Below are positions 18,044-26,405 of a stretch of 64,000 nt of DNA, piece by piece. Each line of letters begins with the position of its first letter. Within the stretch, counting starts at the first letter, position 1. The translations under genes were made by a program, and so were the position numbers. The stretch is taken from positions 1-64,000 of the forward strand of contig CALUCI010000002.1 of the NCBI GenBank assembly GCA_943914515.1, written 5' to 3'. Origin of the DNA: an uncultured Pseudomonas sp. Lineage in GTDB: Bacteria; Pseudomonadota; Gammaproteobacteria; Pseudomonadales; Pseudomonadaceae. The notes beneath the pieces were generated by a model. That model was not told the DNA's origin. It did no database searches and saw only the letters and a program-made list of their open reading frames with translations.

Positions 18044-19856
18044 AGCGACCTTTGACCCGGTAGCTCAATTGCGCCCGGGTCATCCCCAGCATCTGCGCAG
18101 CCACCGTGTAGTTGCCGTGACTGCGTTGCATGGCCGTCTCCACCAGCAGGCTCTCGATCTCCTCCAGGGAGGTTCCCAGCGTGGTTTGATCGCCACGCAG
18201 GAAGGCGCGCAGGCGCGCTACCGAGGGTTCTCCCCCCACCTCCACCAGAGGCGTCTGCGGTCTCTGCGTAACGACCGCCGGCACCGGTGAACCCATCGCC
18301 AACTGGCCCTGGGCATTGAGGCCAATGGCATCGCTGATGGGGTTATGCCCGCCTTGGGACAGGTGGTGAATATCCATCAGCTCATCGTCCTGCGCACTGA
18401 TGACCCCGCGCTCGATCAGGTTCTGCAGTTCACGGATGTTTCCCGGAAACGGATGGGCCAGCAACGCGTTGACGAGACGGCTGGTGAAGCCGGTCACGTT
18501 ACGTTCGTGGCGCTTGCAGAACTTGCGCAGGAAGTAGTTCATCAGCAGCGGGATGTCGTCGCGGCGCTCACGCAGTGGCGGCAGATGGATCGGGTAGACA
18601 TTCAGCCGGTAGTACAAGTCTTCGCGAAAGCGCCCGGCCTTGACCTCCTCAAGCAGATCGAGGTTGGTCGCCGCCACCACCCGCACATCCACCGGAATCG
18701 CCTTGCTGCCGCCAACCCGCTCGATTTCCCGCTCCTGCAAGACCCGCAACAGCTTGCCCTGGGAGGACAGGCTGAGGGTGGCGATTTCATCGAGGAACAG
18801 CGTGCCGCCATGGGCACGCTCGAAGCGCCCGCTGCGTGAACGGTCGGCACCGGTGAAGGCGCCCCGCTCGACACCGAACAGTTCGGACTCCACCAGGTTC
18901 TCTGGCAGGGTCGCGCAGTTGAGTGCGACGAAGGGTTTGCCGTTGCGCGGGCCGATGGTGTAGAGCATGTGGGCGAACAGTTCCTTGCCCACCCCCGACT
19001 CGCCGATGAACAGCACGGTGGCCTGGGTCGAGGCCACCCGCCGCAGCATGTGGCAGGCAGCGGTGAACGCCGAGGACACGCCAACCATGTGCTTGTCGGA
19101 GTCGTCGTTGCCTGGCGGCTCGGTGGCGGTGTTGGTGCCTTTGTAGGCGCTCCGGCTGAGAAAGTCTTCGGCGTTGAAGTAGTTCAGATCGTTCTGCACA
19201 TCCGGCCATTGCTCGGCCGGCTTGCCGATGATCCGGCATTGGCTCTGGCCCGTGGAGCGGCACTCGACTTCGCGATAGACAATCAGGCGGCCAAGCAGCG
19301 ATGAGGCATAGCCGCTGGCATAGCCGATCTGCATCCAGCACGCCGATTCGCTGCCAATGCCATGGGCAGCGATATGGCTGTCGTCCTCGATGGAGTTGTG
19401 CCAGAGAAACTCGGCGTAGAAGTGGCCATGGGCGTTATCGAACTCGAAACGGATCACCTCGTTTTTCACCAGGCCTTCGAGTGCATGCAGCCGTGGACCG
19501 GCGGAGAACAGCGCGGCGTGGTCGCCATCGGGCCAGCGCTCGCGGACCAGTTGCGCATCGCGCGCACCAGCCATCCAGCCCAGGCGGGTGAACAAGCCAC
19601 GGGTCTTGTCCAGACCGATGGTCTCTGCCAGCTCACGGCGCAGCGCGCCCAGGGCCGAGCTGTGCATGAGCATGACGCGCTGGCCGCACATCCAGATGCT
19701 GCCGTCTTCCGGGGAAAAGGCTACGGTCTCGGCCAGTTGTTCCAGCGTTGGCGTGTGGCCCAGGGTGAGGTGATCCTGGGGATCGGCGAGCAGATTCGGA
19801 ATGATGGGCGAGGTGGTATCAGAAGCAGCTGAATTATTGTTTTTAGGCTGAATCAT
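18042..19856 (-). CDS. XylR/DmpR-type sigma-54-dependent activator
   Basis: A 604-residue regulator in four parts. An XylR_N aromatic-sensing domain (about 25-130) and V4R domain (about 150-215, GEC/C-rich YREVECRSTGQSQCR) are followed by a central AAA+ domain with Walker A GESGVGKE near 286, GAFTGA near 331 and Walker B GGTLFLDEIA. A C-terminal Fis-type helix-turn-helix (AAQMLGMTRAQLSYRV) ends the protein. Family members bind phenols, toluenes or similar aromatics directly and activate -24/-12 promoters. Two such promoters lie nearby (10593-10608 and 22369-22385). Start 19856 follows AAGGAAAG. The stop codon is formed at the edge of a mobile element, so the last few residues may differ from the ancestral protein. 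Confidence 0.93.
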   Translation of the reverse strand: MIQPKNNNSAASDTTSPIIPNLLADPQDHLTLGHTPTLEQLAETVAFSPEDGSIWMCGQRVMLMHSSALGALRRELAETIGLDKTRGLFTRLGWMAGARDAQLVRERWPDGDHAALFSAGPRLHALEGLVKNEVIRFEFDNAHGHFYAEFLWHNSIEDDSHIAAHGIGSESACWMQIGYASGYASSLLGRLIVYREVECRSTGQSQCRIIGKPAEQWPDVQNDLNYFNAEDFLSRSAYKGTNTATEPPGNDDSDKHMVGVSSAFTAACHMLRRVASTQATVLFIGESGVGKELFAHMLYTIGPRNGKPFVALNCATLPENLVESELFGVERGAFTGADRSRSGRFERAHGGTLFLDEIATLSLSSQGKLLRVLQEREIERVGGSKAIPVDVRVVAATNLDLLEEVKAGRFREDLYYRLNVYPIHLPPLRERRDDIPLLMNYFLRKFCKRHERNVTGFTSRLVNALLAHPFPGNIRELQNLIERGVISAQDDELMDIHHLSQGGHNPISDAIGLNAQGQLAMGSPVPAVVTQRPQTPLVEVGGEPSVARLRAFLRGDQTTLGTSLEEIESLLVETAMQRSHGNYTVAAQMLGMTRAQLSYRVKGR

Positions 19857-19881
19857 CGCGGCTTTCCTTATGTTTGGCGCA

Positions 19882-19893
19882 CCCTGTACAGGG
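19882..19893. promoter_or_regulatory. perfect 12-bp palindrome upstream of activator gene
   Basis: CCCTGTACAGGG is self-complementary and lies 26 bp before the start codon of the sigma-54 activator, a position suited to a repressor or autoregulatory site. A second inverted repeat, GGATGGG-N9-CCCATCC, lies at 19912-19934 and could form a hairpin after the upstream SDR gene. Binding proteins are unknown. Confidence 0.45.
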
Positions 19894-20016
19894 CCGGCAA
19901 ACACTGGAGTTGGATGGGCTCAATCATCCCATCCGCCGCGACGACTGCCTAGGCAATAGCACCCTTAGCGTTCGGTAATCGAACACAGGTGACGCGGTGC
20001 CTTAGCCGATCTGGCG

Positions 20017-20790
20017 TTACAGACCGTGCGTAGACGCGAGGATATGCGAGTGCATGCCACCGTCCACCGCCAGGTTGGTGCCGCGCATCCAGATCGAGCC
20101 ATCGCCGAGCAGGAACGCCACCACCGGCGCGATATCGGTGGCACGGCCCGGACGATCCATGGTCTTCATGTCTTCTTCGGCGCGGGCGCCAAGGGTCTCG
20201 ATGAAGTCCTTGAGAATGGGCGTATCCACCGGCCCGGGGCTGACCGCGTTCATGCGGATGCCGCGCTCGCGCCAGGTCCAGCGGTTCTGCAGGGTCCAGG
20301 CAATCAGGGCTTCCTTGGAGAAGAAGTAGCTGCGCGGCCCGACGATCCCGTGCTGTTCACAGAAAGCGGCGGTGTCGGCGAAGCTCAGACCCTCGGCGGC
20401 CTTGATGGTCGCCACGGCGTCCGGCCAGCCCACGCCCGCCAGCGAAGCCAGGTTGACGATGGAGGCGTTGTCCGCGAGCTTGGGCAACAGCCCCAGGGTC
20501 AGGTACTTGAGGCCGACAAGATTGACCTGGATCACCCGGTCGGCGCTCTGGGTCGGCGGCAACCCGGCGATGTTCGCCAGGCCGTCTATTCCCTCGGGCA
20601 GTCGGGCGAGCAAGGCATCAATCGAATCCTGCGAGGACAGGTCGGCAGCGATGAACTGATCGACTTCAACCTTGGGTGGATTGATGTCCACGCCAATGAC
20701 GCGGGCACCTTGCTGGCGGGCGACGCGTGCGGTCTCTTCACCGATACCGGAAGCGACACCGGTGATGACCAGCGTTTTATTGTTCAACAT
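20017..20790 (-). CDS. coniferyl-alcohol dehydrogenase-like SDR
   Basis: A 257-residue short-chain dehydrogenase with TGVASGIG, NIAG and the YFFSK active site. The overall pattern (TGVxSGIGxET, DGLxNIAGxP, LGLKYLT, YFxKEALIxW) resembles CalA of eugenol/ferulate degraders more than the fatty-acid SDRs. Proposed reaction: NAD-dependent oxidation of an arylpropenyl, benzyl or related alcohol to the aldehyde for the adjacent dehydrogenase. It is 32 bp downstream of the aldehyde dehydrogenase gene on the same strand. The exact substrate is inference. Confidence 0.75.
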   Translation of the reverse strand: MLNNKTLVITGVASGIGEETARVARQQGARVIGVDINPPKVEVDQFIAADLSSQDSIDALLARLPEGIDGLANIAGLPPTQSADRVIQVNLVGLKYLTLGLLPKLADNASIVNLASLAGVGWPDAVATIKAAEGLSFADTAAFCEQHGIVGPRSYFFSKEALIAWTLQNRWTWRERGIRMNAVSPGPVDTPILKDFIETLGARAEEDMKTMDRPGRATDIAPVVAFLLGDGSIWMRGTNLAVDGGMHSHILASTHGL

Positions 20791-20822
20791 GAATATTCTC
20801 CGGCGGGGCTTAGAACGGGGGC

Positions 20823-22298
20823 TTAGAACGGAAAGCGACGTGGGGCGTGCTGAACACTGATCCAGTGATCAGTGGTGAACTCTTCAATGGCCCATTCGCC
20901 ATTGAAGCGCCCCAGCCCCGAGTTCTTCTCACCGCCGAACGGTGCGTGGGCTTCGTCATTGACCGGGATGTCGTTGACATGGGTCATACCGGCCTTCACC
21001 TGACGAGCGAAGCGGACGCCGCGTTCCAGGCTGCCGGTAAACACCGCGCTGGAGAGGCCGAACTCGCTGTGGTTGGCCAGTTCCAGGGCATGGGCTTCAT
21101 CCCGTGCACGCTGGATGCCGACCAGAGGACCGAAGATTTCTTCCCGGGCAATTTCCATATCGGCGGTGACATCGGCAAATACGTGGGGCGGCAGCAACTG
21201 GCCGACCACGTCACCTTGCACCACGACCCGCGCCCCCTCTTCCTTGGCCCGGTCGATCTTGGCCACCAGACCCTGCAACTGCCGGGCATTGATGATCGGC
21301 CCGATCACCGTGTCAGCGTCATGGGGATCACCGACCTTGAGCGTGCTCACCCGCTCGGCGTAGCGTGTGACAAACGCGTCGTACAGGCCCTCTTCGACAA
21401 TGATCCGGTTGATCGCCATGCAGATCTGCCCCTGATGCAGAAACTTGCCCATCACCGCCGCATTCACTGCCTGTTCGAGATCGGCATCGGCCAGCACCAC
21501 GAACGGACTGTTGCCACCCAGCTCCAATGCCACATGCTTGAGGTGCTTGCCACCGCTGGCCAGCCGTCCGATGTTCAGGCCTACGGGCGTCGAGCCGGTG
21601 AAGGAAATGAACTTCGGCACTTCATGATCCACGAAAGCATCGCCGATCCTGGCACCCGACCCGACCAGCACGCTCAGCAGTCCGGCTGGCAAGCCAGCCT
21701 CTTCATAGATGCGTGCCAGAAGCAAACCACCGCTGACCGGGGTGTCGCTCGCCGGCTTGATCACCACCGCGTTGCCTAGCGCCAGCGCAGGCGCCACAGA
21801 ACGCTGACTCAGGTGCAGAGGAAAGTTCCACGGGCTGATGACCCCCACCACGCCGAGCGGCTCGCGGTAGACCCGGCTTTCCTTGCCCGGAATGTTGGAC
21901 GGCAGGATCCGGCCATGGACGCGGGCGGGGAAAGACGCCGACTCCAGGGTGATGCCTCGCGCCGCGCCCCACTCGATCTGGGCTTTGAGGCGGGTGCTAC
22001 CGGACTCGCGAATGATCCAGTCGATGATTTCCTCGCGGCGCTGGTCGAAGATCTGCACCACGCGGTGCAGCACCGCAGCCCGCTCGGCCGGGCCGGTCGC
22101 GGCCCATTGTTTCTGTGCCTCGGCGGCCGTGCGATAGGCCTCGTCAAGGTCTTCTCGGTCGGCCTGAACGATCTCGGTCAACAGACTGCCATCGAACGGG
22201 TTGTTCACCTGCAGCACCGTGCTGTCGCGGCCGTCGCGCCAGACTCCAGCAATGAATTGTTGGTTGAAAGCAGCATACTTACCGGCAAGTTGAGTCAT
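20823..22298 (-). CDS. aromatic-type aldehyde dehydrogenase
   Basis: A 491-residue NAD(P)-dependent aldehyde dehydrogenase of normal size. Catalytic Glu is in LELGGNSPF and catalytic Cys in GQICMAINR; the cofactor motif FTGSTPVG is intact. The C-terminal GRFNGEWAIEEFTTDHWISVQ and GILPSNIPGKE-like segment resemble benzaldehyde, vanillin and related aromatic aldehyde dehydrogenases. It probably makes the carboxylic acid from the aldehyde released by the adjacent SDR. A sigma-54 promoter lies 71-87 bp upstream, which links it to the XylR-type activator two genes downstream. Confidence 0.88.
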   Translation of the reverse strand: MTQLAGKYAAFNQQFIAGVWRDGRDSTVLQVNNPFDGSLLTEIVQADREDLDEAYRTAAEAQKQWAATGPAERAAVLHRVVQIFDQRREEIIDWIIRESGSTRLKAQIEWGAARGITLESASFPARVHGRILPSNIPGKESRVYREPLGVVGVISPWNFPLHLSQRSVAPALALGNAVVIKPASDTPVSGGLLLARIYEEAGLPAGLLSVLVGSGARIGDAFVDHEVPKFISFTGSTPVGLNIGRLASGGKHLKHVALELGGNSPFVVLADADLEQAVNAAVMGKFLHQGQICMAINRIIVEEGLYDAFVTRYAERVSTLKVGDPHDADTVIGPIINARQLQGLVAKIDRAKEEGARVVVQGDVVGQLLPPHVFADVTADMEIAREEIFGPLVGIQRARDEAHALELANHSEFGLSSAVFTGSLERGVRFARQVKAGMTHVNDIPVNDEAHAPFGGEKNSGLGRFNGEWAIEEFTTDHWISVQHAPRRFPF

Positions 22299-22368
22299 GA
22301 AAAACCTCTTATTGGTATGGCTCTGGACTTTGGAGCGTATCTGGGAAGTCCAGCAGCACAGCGGTGCT

Positions 22369-22385
22369 TACAATTCACATGCCAA
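22369..22385 (-). promoter_or_regulatory. sigma-54 promoter of aldehyde dehydrogenase operon
   Basis: On the minus strand TTGGCAT (22385-22379), five bases, then TTGTA (22373-22369) match the sigma-54 consensus well. The gene starts at 22298. Between 22394 and 22452 are several GTTCC/GGAAC repeats, including GAACCCC...GGGGTTC. Confidence 0.78.
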
Positions 22386-22493
22386 TCCGGGGGAAGCCAC
22401 CCGCGGCACCCTTGAACCCCTTTGGAACTGGGGGTTCCAGACATTTCGGGAACAGCGTGCCGGCATTGAAGACAACGGTTTGATCATCTAGCC

Positions 22494-22517
22494 GAGAATT
22501 TTATTCATGAAATTCTC
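22494..22517. promoter_or_regulatory. inverted repeat, possible activator enhancer site
   Basis: GAGAATTT and AAATTCTC form an 8-bp perfect inverted repeat with an 8-base spacer. Its centre is about 147 bp upstream of the start point predicted from the sigma-54 promoter, the same offset as the GCTGAA/TTCAGC repeat before the promoter at 10593. The two repeats differ in sequence. It may instead belong to the mobile debris that begins here. Confidence 0.35.
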
Positions 22518-22613
22518 AACCGAACGCTCGCTGCAGCAAAACCCCACTGCGTTTGTCCGTTCGCCGATTGCCGGGCTAACCGGATGAACATGCGGGTGCA
22601 CGACGGCGTGAAT

Positions 22614-22682
22614 GCGTTGAAAACGGCCTCGTGCGCGAGCCCGGTCGGAATGCTCATTGGCAACCCATATACGTCGAGCGCC
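22614..22682. mobile_element. MITE remnant, copy E (truncated)
   Basis: About 69 bp (from GCGTTGAAAACGGCCTCG through ACGTCGAGCGCC) closely matches the inner part of copy C (24615-24690), but both termini are absent. It joins directly to the 3' end of the aminoglycoside-kinase fragment. The preceding 22518-22613 holds no recognisable gene; the only reading frame is a 26-codon one from 22507 without known similarity. Confidence 0.6.
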
Positions 22683-23125
22683 TAAGCGCCGGTATTCAGT
22701 GCCGAAGCTGCAAGTTTCGCCACCTCGAGCCTGCAACCAGGGTCAGCGCCGTCTTCGAGACTCCAGGCTGCCGACAAGCCTGCCCACGCAAGCACCCATT
22801 GCAAAAGCCTTCGGCGATCAATACCGGAAATATCTGCGATGAGCGCTATCCGCCGGCCGAAGCATCCCGGTGCGAGCGCACTTGCGTCGTCGGGATTGCA
22901 GAGGATATTGGCATAATCAAAACCTCGCTCGCCGTATAGCCCCTTGGGACCGATGGCGAGCCATCCGGACTGGCCGAAATCAAGCACATTGCCGTGATGG
23001 CTATCGCCGTGCAGTACCACGACATCGCGTGGAGCAGCCAAAAGCTCGCTTGCAGCCCTTGCAGAAAGTTGAAGTATCCCGCTGTGAGCAGCCGCCGTGC
23101 TCCATAGCGCTTCGAACCATTGCAC
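22682..23125 (-). pseudogene. truncated APH(6)-type aminoglycoside phosphotransferase
   Basis: 147 codons match the C-terminal half of streptomycin 6-kinase/StrB-type enzymes (full length about 270-280). The catalytic loop VVLHGDSHHGNVLDF, the Mg-binding region WLAIGPKGLYGERGFDYAN (Gly in place of the usual Asp in the DPxG motif) and the tail RRLLQWVLAWAGLSAAWS are visible. The N-terminal ATP-binding lobe is missing: the frame is cut off at about 23126 by MITE copy B, and I found no N-terminal half to the right of it. The 3' side joins a second MITE remnant. The fragment should be inactive; the Asp-to-Gly change points the same way. Confidence 0.78.
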
Positions 23126-23126
23126 T

Positions 23127-23253
23127 AGGCTCTGTATGAAAAGTCTTGAGACGAAGGTCAGGCAAGAAAAAAAGCCGAGGAACGGCCGGGCTCGCGCACG
23201 AGGCTGTTTTCAACGCAGCATGACCGAGTATCAAGGCTTTTCGTACAGAGCCT
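23127..23253. mobile_element. MITE-like element, copy B
   Basis: A 127-bp element with ends AGGCTCTGTATGAAAAGTC and, inverted, CTTTTCGTACAGAGCCT. It shares GAGGCTGTTTTCAACGCAGCATGACCGAG with copies A, C and D. It truncates the aminoglycoside kinase fragment at its left edge. From 23254 to 23503 I see no gene. Confidence 0.78.
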
Positions 23254-23503
23254 AAGCAAGGTGAACTCGCCGACCCCTTTCTGTCGCTCTGCACACTTGC
23301 GCGAATTAAACGGACGTTTACCGTGCCCGTTTAATCACGCAACGTGTGTTGGGTGGACGCTTTTCATGACTTGGCCAGTCGCATACCAAACAGCGAGTAC
23401 AAGACAAAGCAAAGCCCTTTTTTCGAGCTTCCGGGGTCATCCGGAAAAAGACGGTGAAACGACAATTTGACCTGCTGATCAAATAGATAACTTCGCCAGC
23501 CGC

Positions 23504-24472
23504 TTATCTCTTTTCGATGCGATACCCTTTCCACTTGGACCCGGTGATGGCAAGCGTTTCGCCTCCTCGAATAGCAAACTCGGTCACTGCAATCTCTTCC
23601 TGCACTAACCGCTGACCCTTTTGAGTAAATTGCGAGACTACTGCAACATGCAACTGCCCGGCTGGCGCCTCCATGAAAAGCCCTCCCGGCCAAATAACCT
23701 GTGGCTCATACATAGCGTCGTCGCCTCTGTAAACGGTGACCTGAACCCCTACATCAAAATCGTTTTTAATGTGCATTTCGCCATCTACAAGACCATCTGA
23801 AACCTTGGTGAACAACAGCTTGTCCGAAGGTAATTCATGCTTGTTTTTTTCGATCCTGAAAGAGCTGGTGATATCCGAAAAGGCCTCGGATACCGAGGAC
23901 TCATCCAGGACTGGGGCAGCAAATATGCTTCCAGAAAATCCACTCGGATACTGTGCTTGCAATTTAAATTCAGCGGGAACATCCACAACCGCCACTTCAT
24001 CATAATTTAATGAGATTACCTGCCACGCTATTGTTGCAAGGGTGGGATGCAATACTGGCTTCTTGTAGATAGCCAATTTGATCCCCTCTCCTTGAACCAT
24101 GCTCGAAACCCTGATCTGAATAGGGACGATGACGCCCAGCGTCGGAGGTTCAAACAGTGGATGAGATTCCACAGGAGGAACCACCGGAGCACTCTCCTCT
24201 CGCCACCTGGTTTCTACCTCGGGATAACCAGGTGGCGGCGTATGCTGCGAGTCGATCAGTTGGCAAAGCTTGCCAATAAGCTCCAAGCTCTCTTTCTCAA
24301 GCAAAATACGGGCATCTTCCAACTGCTCTGTTGCTCGTTGGAGTTCGGCACTATTGTTCGGTTCAGAGCCTTGGAGCTCAGCTAACTGCGAAACCGCCCG
24401 CTCCCAATTGTTCTTTGCCGCGATGGCCGCAGCGCTTAAGTCTTCGATCTGATCAATTCCAATGCGCGACAT
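23504..24472 (-). CDS. hypothetical protein with N-terminal coiled coil
   Basis: A 322-residue protein I do not recognise. Residues about 5-75 are helical and rich in Ala, Glu, Gln and Leu with likely coiled-coil character; a Pro-rich linker (HTPPPGYPEV, PVVPPVESHP) follows at about 77-110. The remainder looks beta-rich, with many short hydrophobic strands and no signal peptide or membrane segment. Start 24472 is backed by a strong AAGGAG site. The base composition is visibly less GC-rich than the surrounding catabolic genes. It stands alone between MITE copies B and C, so it appears to be imported cargo. Confidence 0.65.
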   Translation of the reverse strand: MSRIGIDQIEDLSAAAIAAKNNWERAVSQLAELQGSEPNNSAELQRATEQLEDARILLEKESLELIGKLCQLIDSQHTPPPGYPEVETRWREESAPVVPPVESHPLFEPPTLGVIVPIQIRVSSMVQGEGIKLAIYKKPVLHPTLATIAWQVISLNYDEVAVVDVPAEFKLQAQYPSGFSGSIFAAPVLDESSVSEAFSDITSSFRIEKNKHELPSDKLLFTKVSDGLVDGEMHIKNDFDVGVQVTVYRGDDAMYEPQVIWPGGLFMEAPAGQLHVAVVSQFTQKGQRLVQEEIAVTEFAIRGGETLAITGSKWKGYRIEKR

Positions 24473-24582
24473 GACACTCTCCTTTGCTTCCTTTCTCTGA
24501 AGTGGTTTTATCACACCGGGCATTAGGCCACTACACACAAGTCCCATAGGCAATTTAACGCAGCCGGGAGCCAGTCGAACCT

Positions 24583-24754
24583 GGGCTCTGTACGAAAAGC
24601 CTTGATACTCGGTGATGCTGCGTTGAAAACAGCCTCGTGCGCGAGCCCGGTCGAAATGCTCATTCACAACCCGTAAACGTCGAGCGCGACCCCGGCCGTT
24701 CCTCGGCTGTTTTCGCCTTGCCTGAACTTCGTCTCAAGACTTTTCATACAGAGC
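24583..24754. mobile_element. MITE-like element, copy C
   Basis: A 172-bp element with ends GGGCTCTGTACGAAAAGCC and, inverted, ACTTTTCATACAGAGCCC. Its inner sequence is in the opposite orientation to copies A and B and nearly identical to copy D on its right half (CCCGGCCGTTCCTCGGCTG region). No coding sequence. It lies 110 bp upstream of the hypothetical gene start and just upstream of the ECF sigma promoter. Confidence 0.78.
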
Positions 24755-24827
24755 CCAGGCCCGCAACCGAGTAATTAACCCATGGCGGACAGTCGTTATG
24801 GCGGCACTCCGGCGCCATCTCCATGCC

Positions 24828-24884
24828 TTGTCAGATACAAGAGAAGCCCGTATAAGATGCGACAAATTCTCATATGCATTCTTA
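24828..24884 (+). promoter_or_regulatory. promoter and Fur-box-like site of ECF sigma gene
   Basis: TTGTCA (24828-24833), 17 bases, TATAAG (24851-24856) is a near-consensus sigma-70 promoter. Immediately after it, read on the minus strand, three adjoining hexamers AAGAAT-GCATAT-GAGAAT (24883-24866) resemble the GATAAT array of a Fur box and cover the start codon at 24874. This fits iron-repressed expression of the FecI-like gene. Confidence 0.65.
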
Positions 24885-25419
24885 TTTGAACCCAAGGCCC
24901 GCAGTGCTTCCATCACCCTCCCCGTTGCCGTCGCGATCAGAAATCGAAGCCCTGTATATCGAGCACCACGCGTGGCTCGTGAACTGGCTGCGCGGGCGGC
25001 TGAACCAGGGAGAGAATGCCGCAGACCTGGCACACGACACCTTCATCAATGTCTTGGGTAAACCTGAGCGGGTAAAGGACGTGAATCAGCCACGCGCCTG
25101 GCTCAGTACCATCGCTCGTGCCCTGGTGGTCGATCGTGTGCGCCGCGACCGCGTCGAAAGGGCTTACCTCGATGCGATAGCCAACCTGCCCGAGTCACTG
25201 GTGCCATCACCCGAAGCGCAGATGATCCTGCTGGAAACCCTGGCCCGGGTCGATGCCTTGCTCGACGGCTTGCCGCCCAAGGTGCGCACGGCATTCCTGT
25301 TGTCGCGCCTGGATGGGCTGGGCTACAAGGAGATTGCCGTACAGCTTGGCGTCAGCTTGAGGTCGGTGGAAAGCTACATGGCCAAGGCTATTCGCCACTG
25401 CTATTTCGCCAATCCATGA
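24874..25419 (+). CDS. FecI-like ECF sigma factor
   Basis: A 181-residue extracytoplasmic-function sigma factor. Region 2 (about 25-90: YIEHHAWLVNWLRGRL, DLAHDTFINVL, PRAWLSTIARALVVDRVRR) and region 4 (about 125-175: LPPKVRTAFLLSRLDGLGYKEIA, SLRSVESYMAKAI) are complete. FecI-type factors are switched on by a FecR partner when the outer-membrane receptor binds its ferric siderophore. Its stop overlaps the start of the fecR-like gene (ATGA), and a TonB receptor follows. Confidence 0.92.
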   Translation: MHSYLNPRPAVLPSPSPLPSRSEIEALYIEHHAWLVNWLRGRLNQGENAADLAHDTFINVLGKPERVKDVNQPRAWLSTIARALVVDRVRRDRVERAYLDAIANLPESLVPSPEAQMILLETLARVDALLDGLPPKVRTAFLLSRLDGLGYKEIAVQLGVSLRSVESYMAKAIRHCYFANP

Positions 25420-26396
25420 CGGCCTCGCGACCCGATTTGCCGGACGAGGTACTCGATCAGGCGATCATGTGGCTGGTTCGCCTGCAGTCGGGGTACGCCG
25501 ATGAGCAGGCCATCCAGGAGTGCCTGGCCTGGCGCCAACGTCACCCGTTGCACGAGACCGCCTGGCAAGCATTGCAGAACAATGAGTCAACCTTCGACAA
25601 CCTCGCGAGAATGTCCGGGATCCCCGATGGCGTAGCGCGCAACACCCTGGATCGCATGCAGCACCGACAACTGGGCCGTCGGCGGCTGCTTCAGGTGGTG
25701 GCTACCGGGCTGCTCATCGGGGGGATGGGCTGGCAAAACCAGGGGACTGTTCGGCGTTGGCGCTCGGACCACAGCACTGCGGTGGGCGAACGGCGCTCGG
25801 TGCTGCTCGCCGACGGCACGCGCGTGCAGCTCAATACCAACACGGCGATCAACATTGTCTTCGACGACGAACAGCGCTTGATCGAACTCGTGCAGGGTGA
25901 AGTCTTCATCGACACCGGCGCCGACCACGGTTCGCCTGGCGGGCGGCGCAGTTTCTGGGTGCAAACCGCCCAGGCCCGACTGCAGGCCCTCGGTACTGCA
26001 TTCACGGTGCGCCAGGAGGACAGCGTGACACGCCTGCTGGTCGAACAAAGCAGAGTGCTGATTCATCAGCCCGCGCGACAGCAGATGGTTGTCGCCGGCG
26101 AAGAGTACTCAATCGACGCGCAGAGCAGCCGCAAACTGCTGCATAACGAGATGGATCCCGGTGCATGGAGGCAAGGCCAGCTGGTCGCGCGCAGCATGCC
26201 GATGCAGGTTCTGCTCACCGAACTGGGGCGCTATCAGCACGGCTGGCTGACATGTGACCCGCAGGTTGCAGGGCTGGAGGTTTCCGGGGTCTTCCAGCTG
26301 GACGATATCGATCGGGCACTGGATGCCCTGAGCCACTCGCTGCCCGTCAGGGTCGAGCGTTTCACCAGATGGTGGCGCCGCGTGGTTGCACGCTAA
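25416..26396 (+). CDS. FecR-like anti-sigma / sigma regulator
   Basis: A 326-residue inner-membrane protein: cytoplasmic N-terminal FecR_N domain (about 5-55, QAIMWLVRLQSGYADEQA), a single hydrophobic segment near 92-108 (LLQVVATGLLIGGMGW), then the periplasmic FecR domain (VLLADGTRVQLNTNTAINIVF) and C-terminal receptor-contact domain (VSGVFQLDDIDRALDALS). It relays signal from the receptor to the sigma factor. The 4-base overlap with the sigma gene indicates equal expression. Confidence 0.92.
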   Translation: MTASRPDLPDEVLDQAIMWLVRLQSGYADEQAIQECLAWRQRHPLHETAWQALQNNESTFDNLARMSGIPDGVARNTLDRMQHRQLGRRRLLQVVATGLLIGGMGWQNQGTVRRWRSDHSTAVGERRSVLLADGTRVQLNTNTAINIVFDDEQRLIELVQGEVFIDTGADHGSPGGRRSFWVQTAQARLQALGTAFTVRQEDSVTRLLVEQSRVLIHQPARQQMVVAGEEYSIDAQSSRKLLHNEMDPGAWRQGQLVARSMPMQVLLTELGRYQHGWLTCDPQVAGLEVSGVFQLDDIDRALDALSHSLPVRVERFTRWWRRVVAR

Positions 26397-26405
26397 TCGT
26401 GCGGT

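Noticed and set aside
22507..22587. A 26-codon peptide before the MITE remnant
   Set aside because: It is too short to judge, has no ribosome site, and starts within an inverted repeat.
23364..23693. A 109-codon frame overlapping the start of the post-MITE spacer
   Set aside because: It is in another frame of the 322-residue gene, has no ribosome site, and shows no recognisable sequence.
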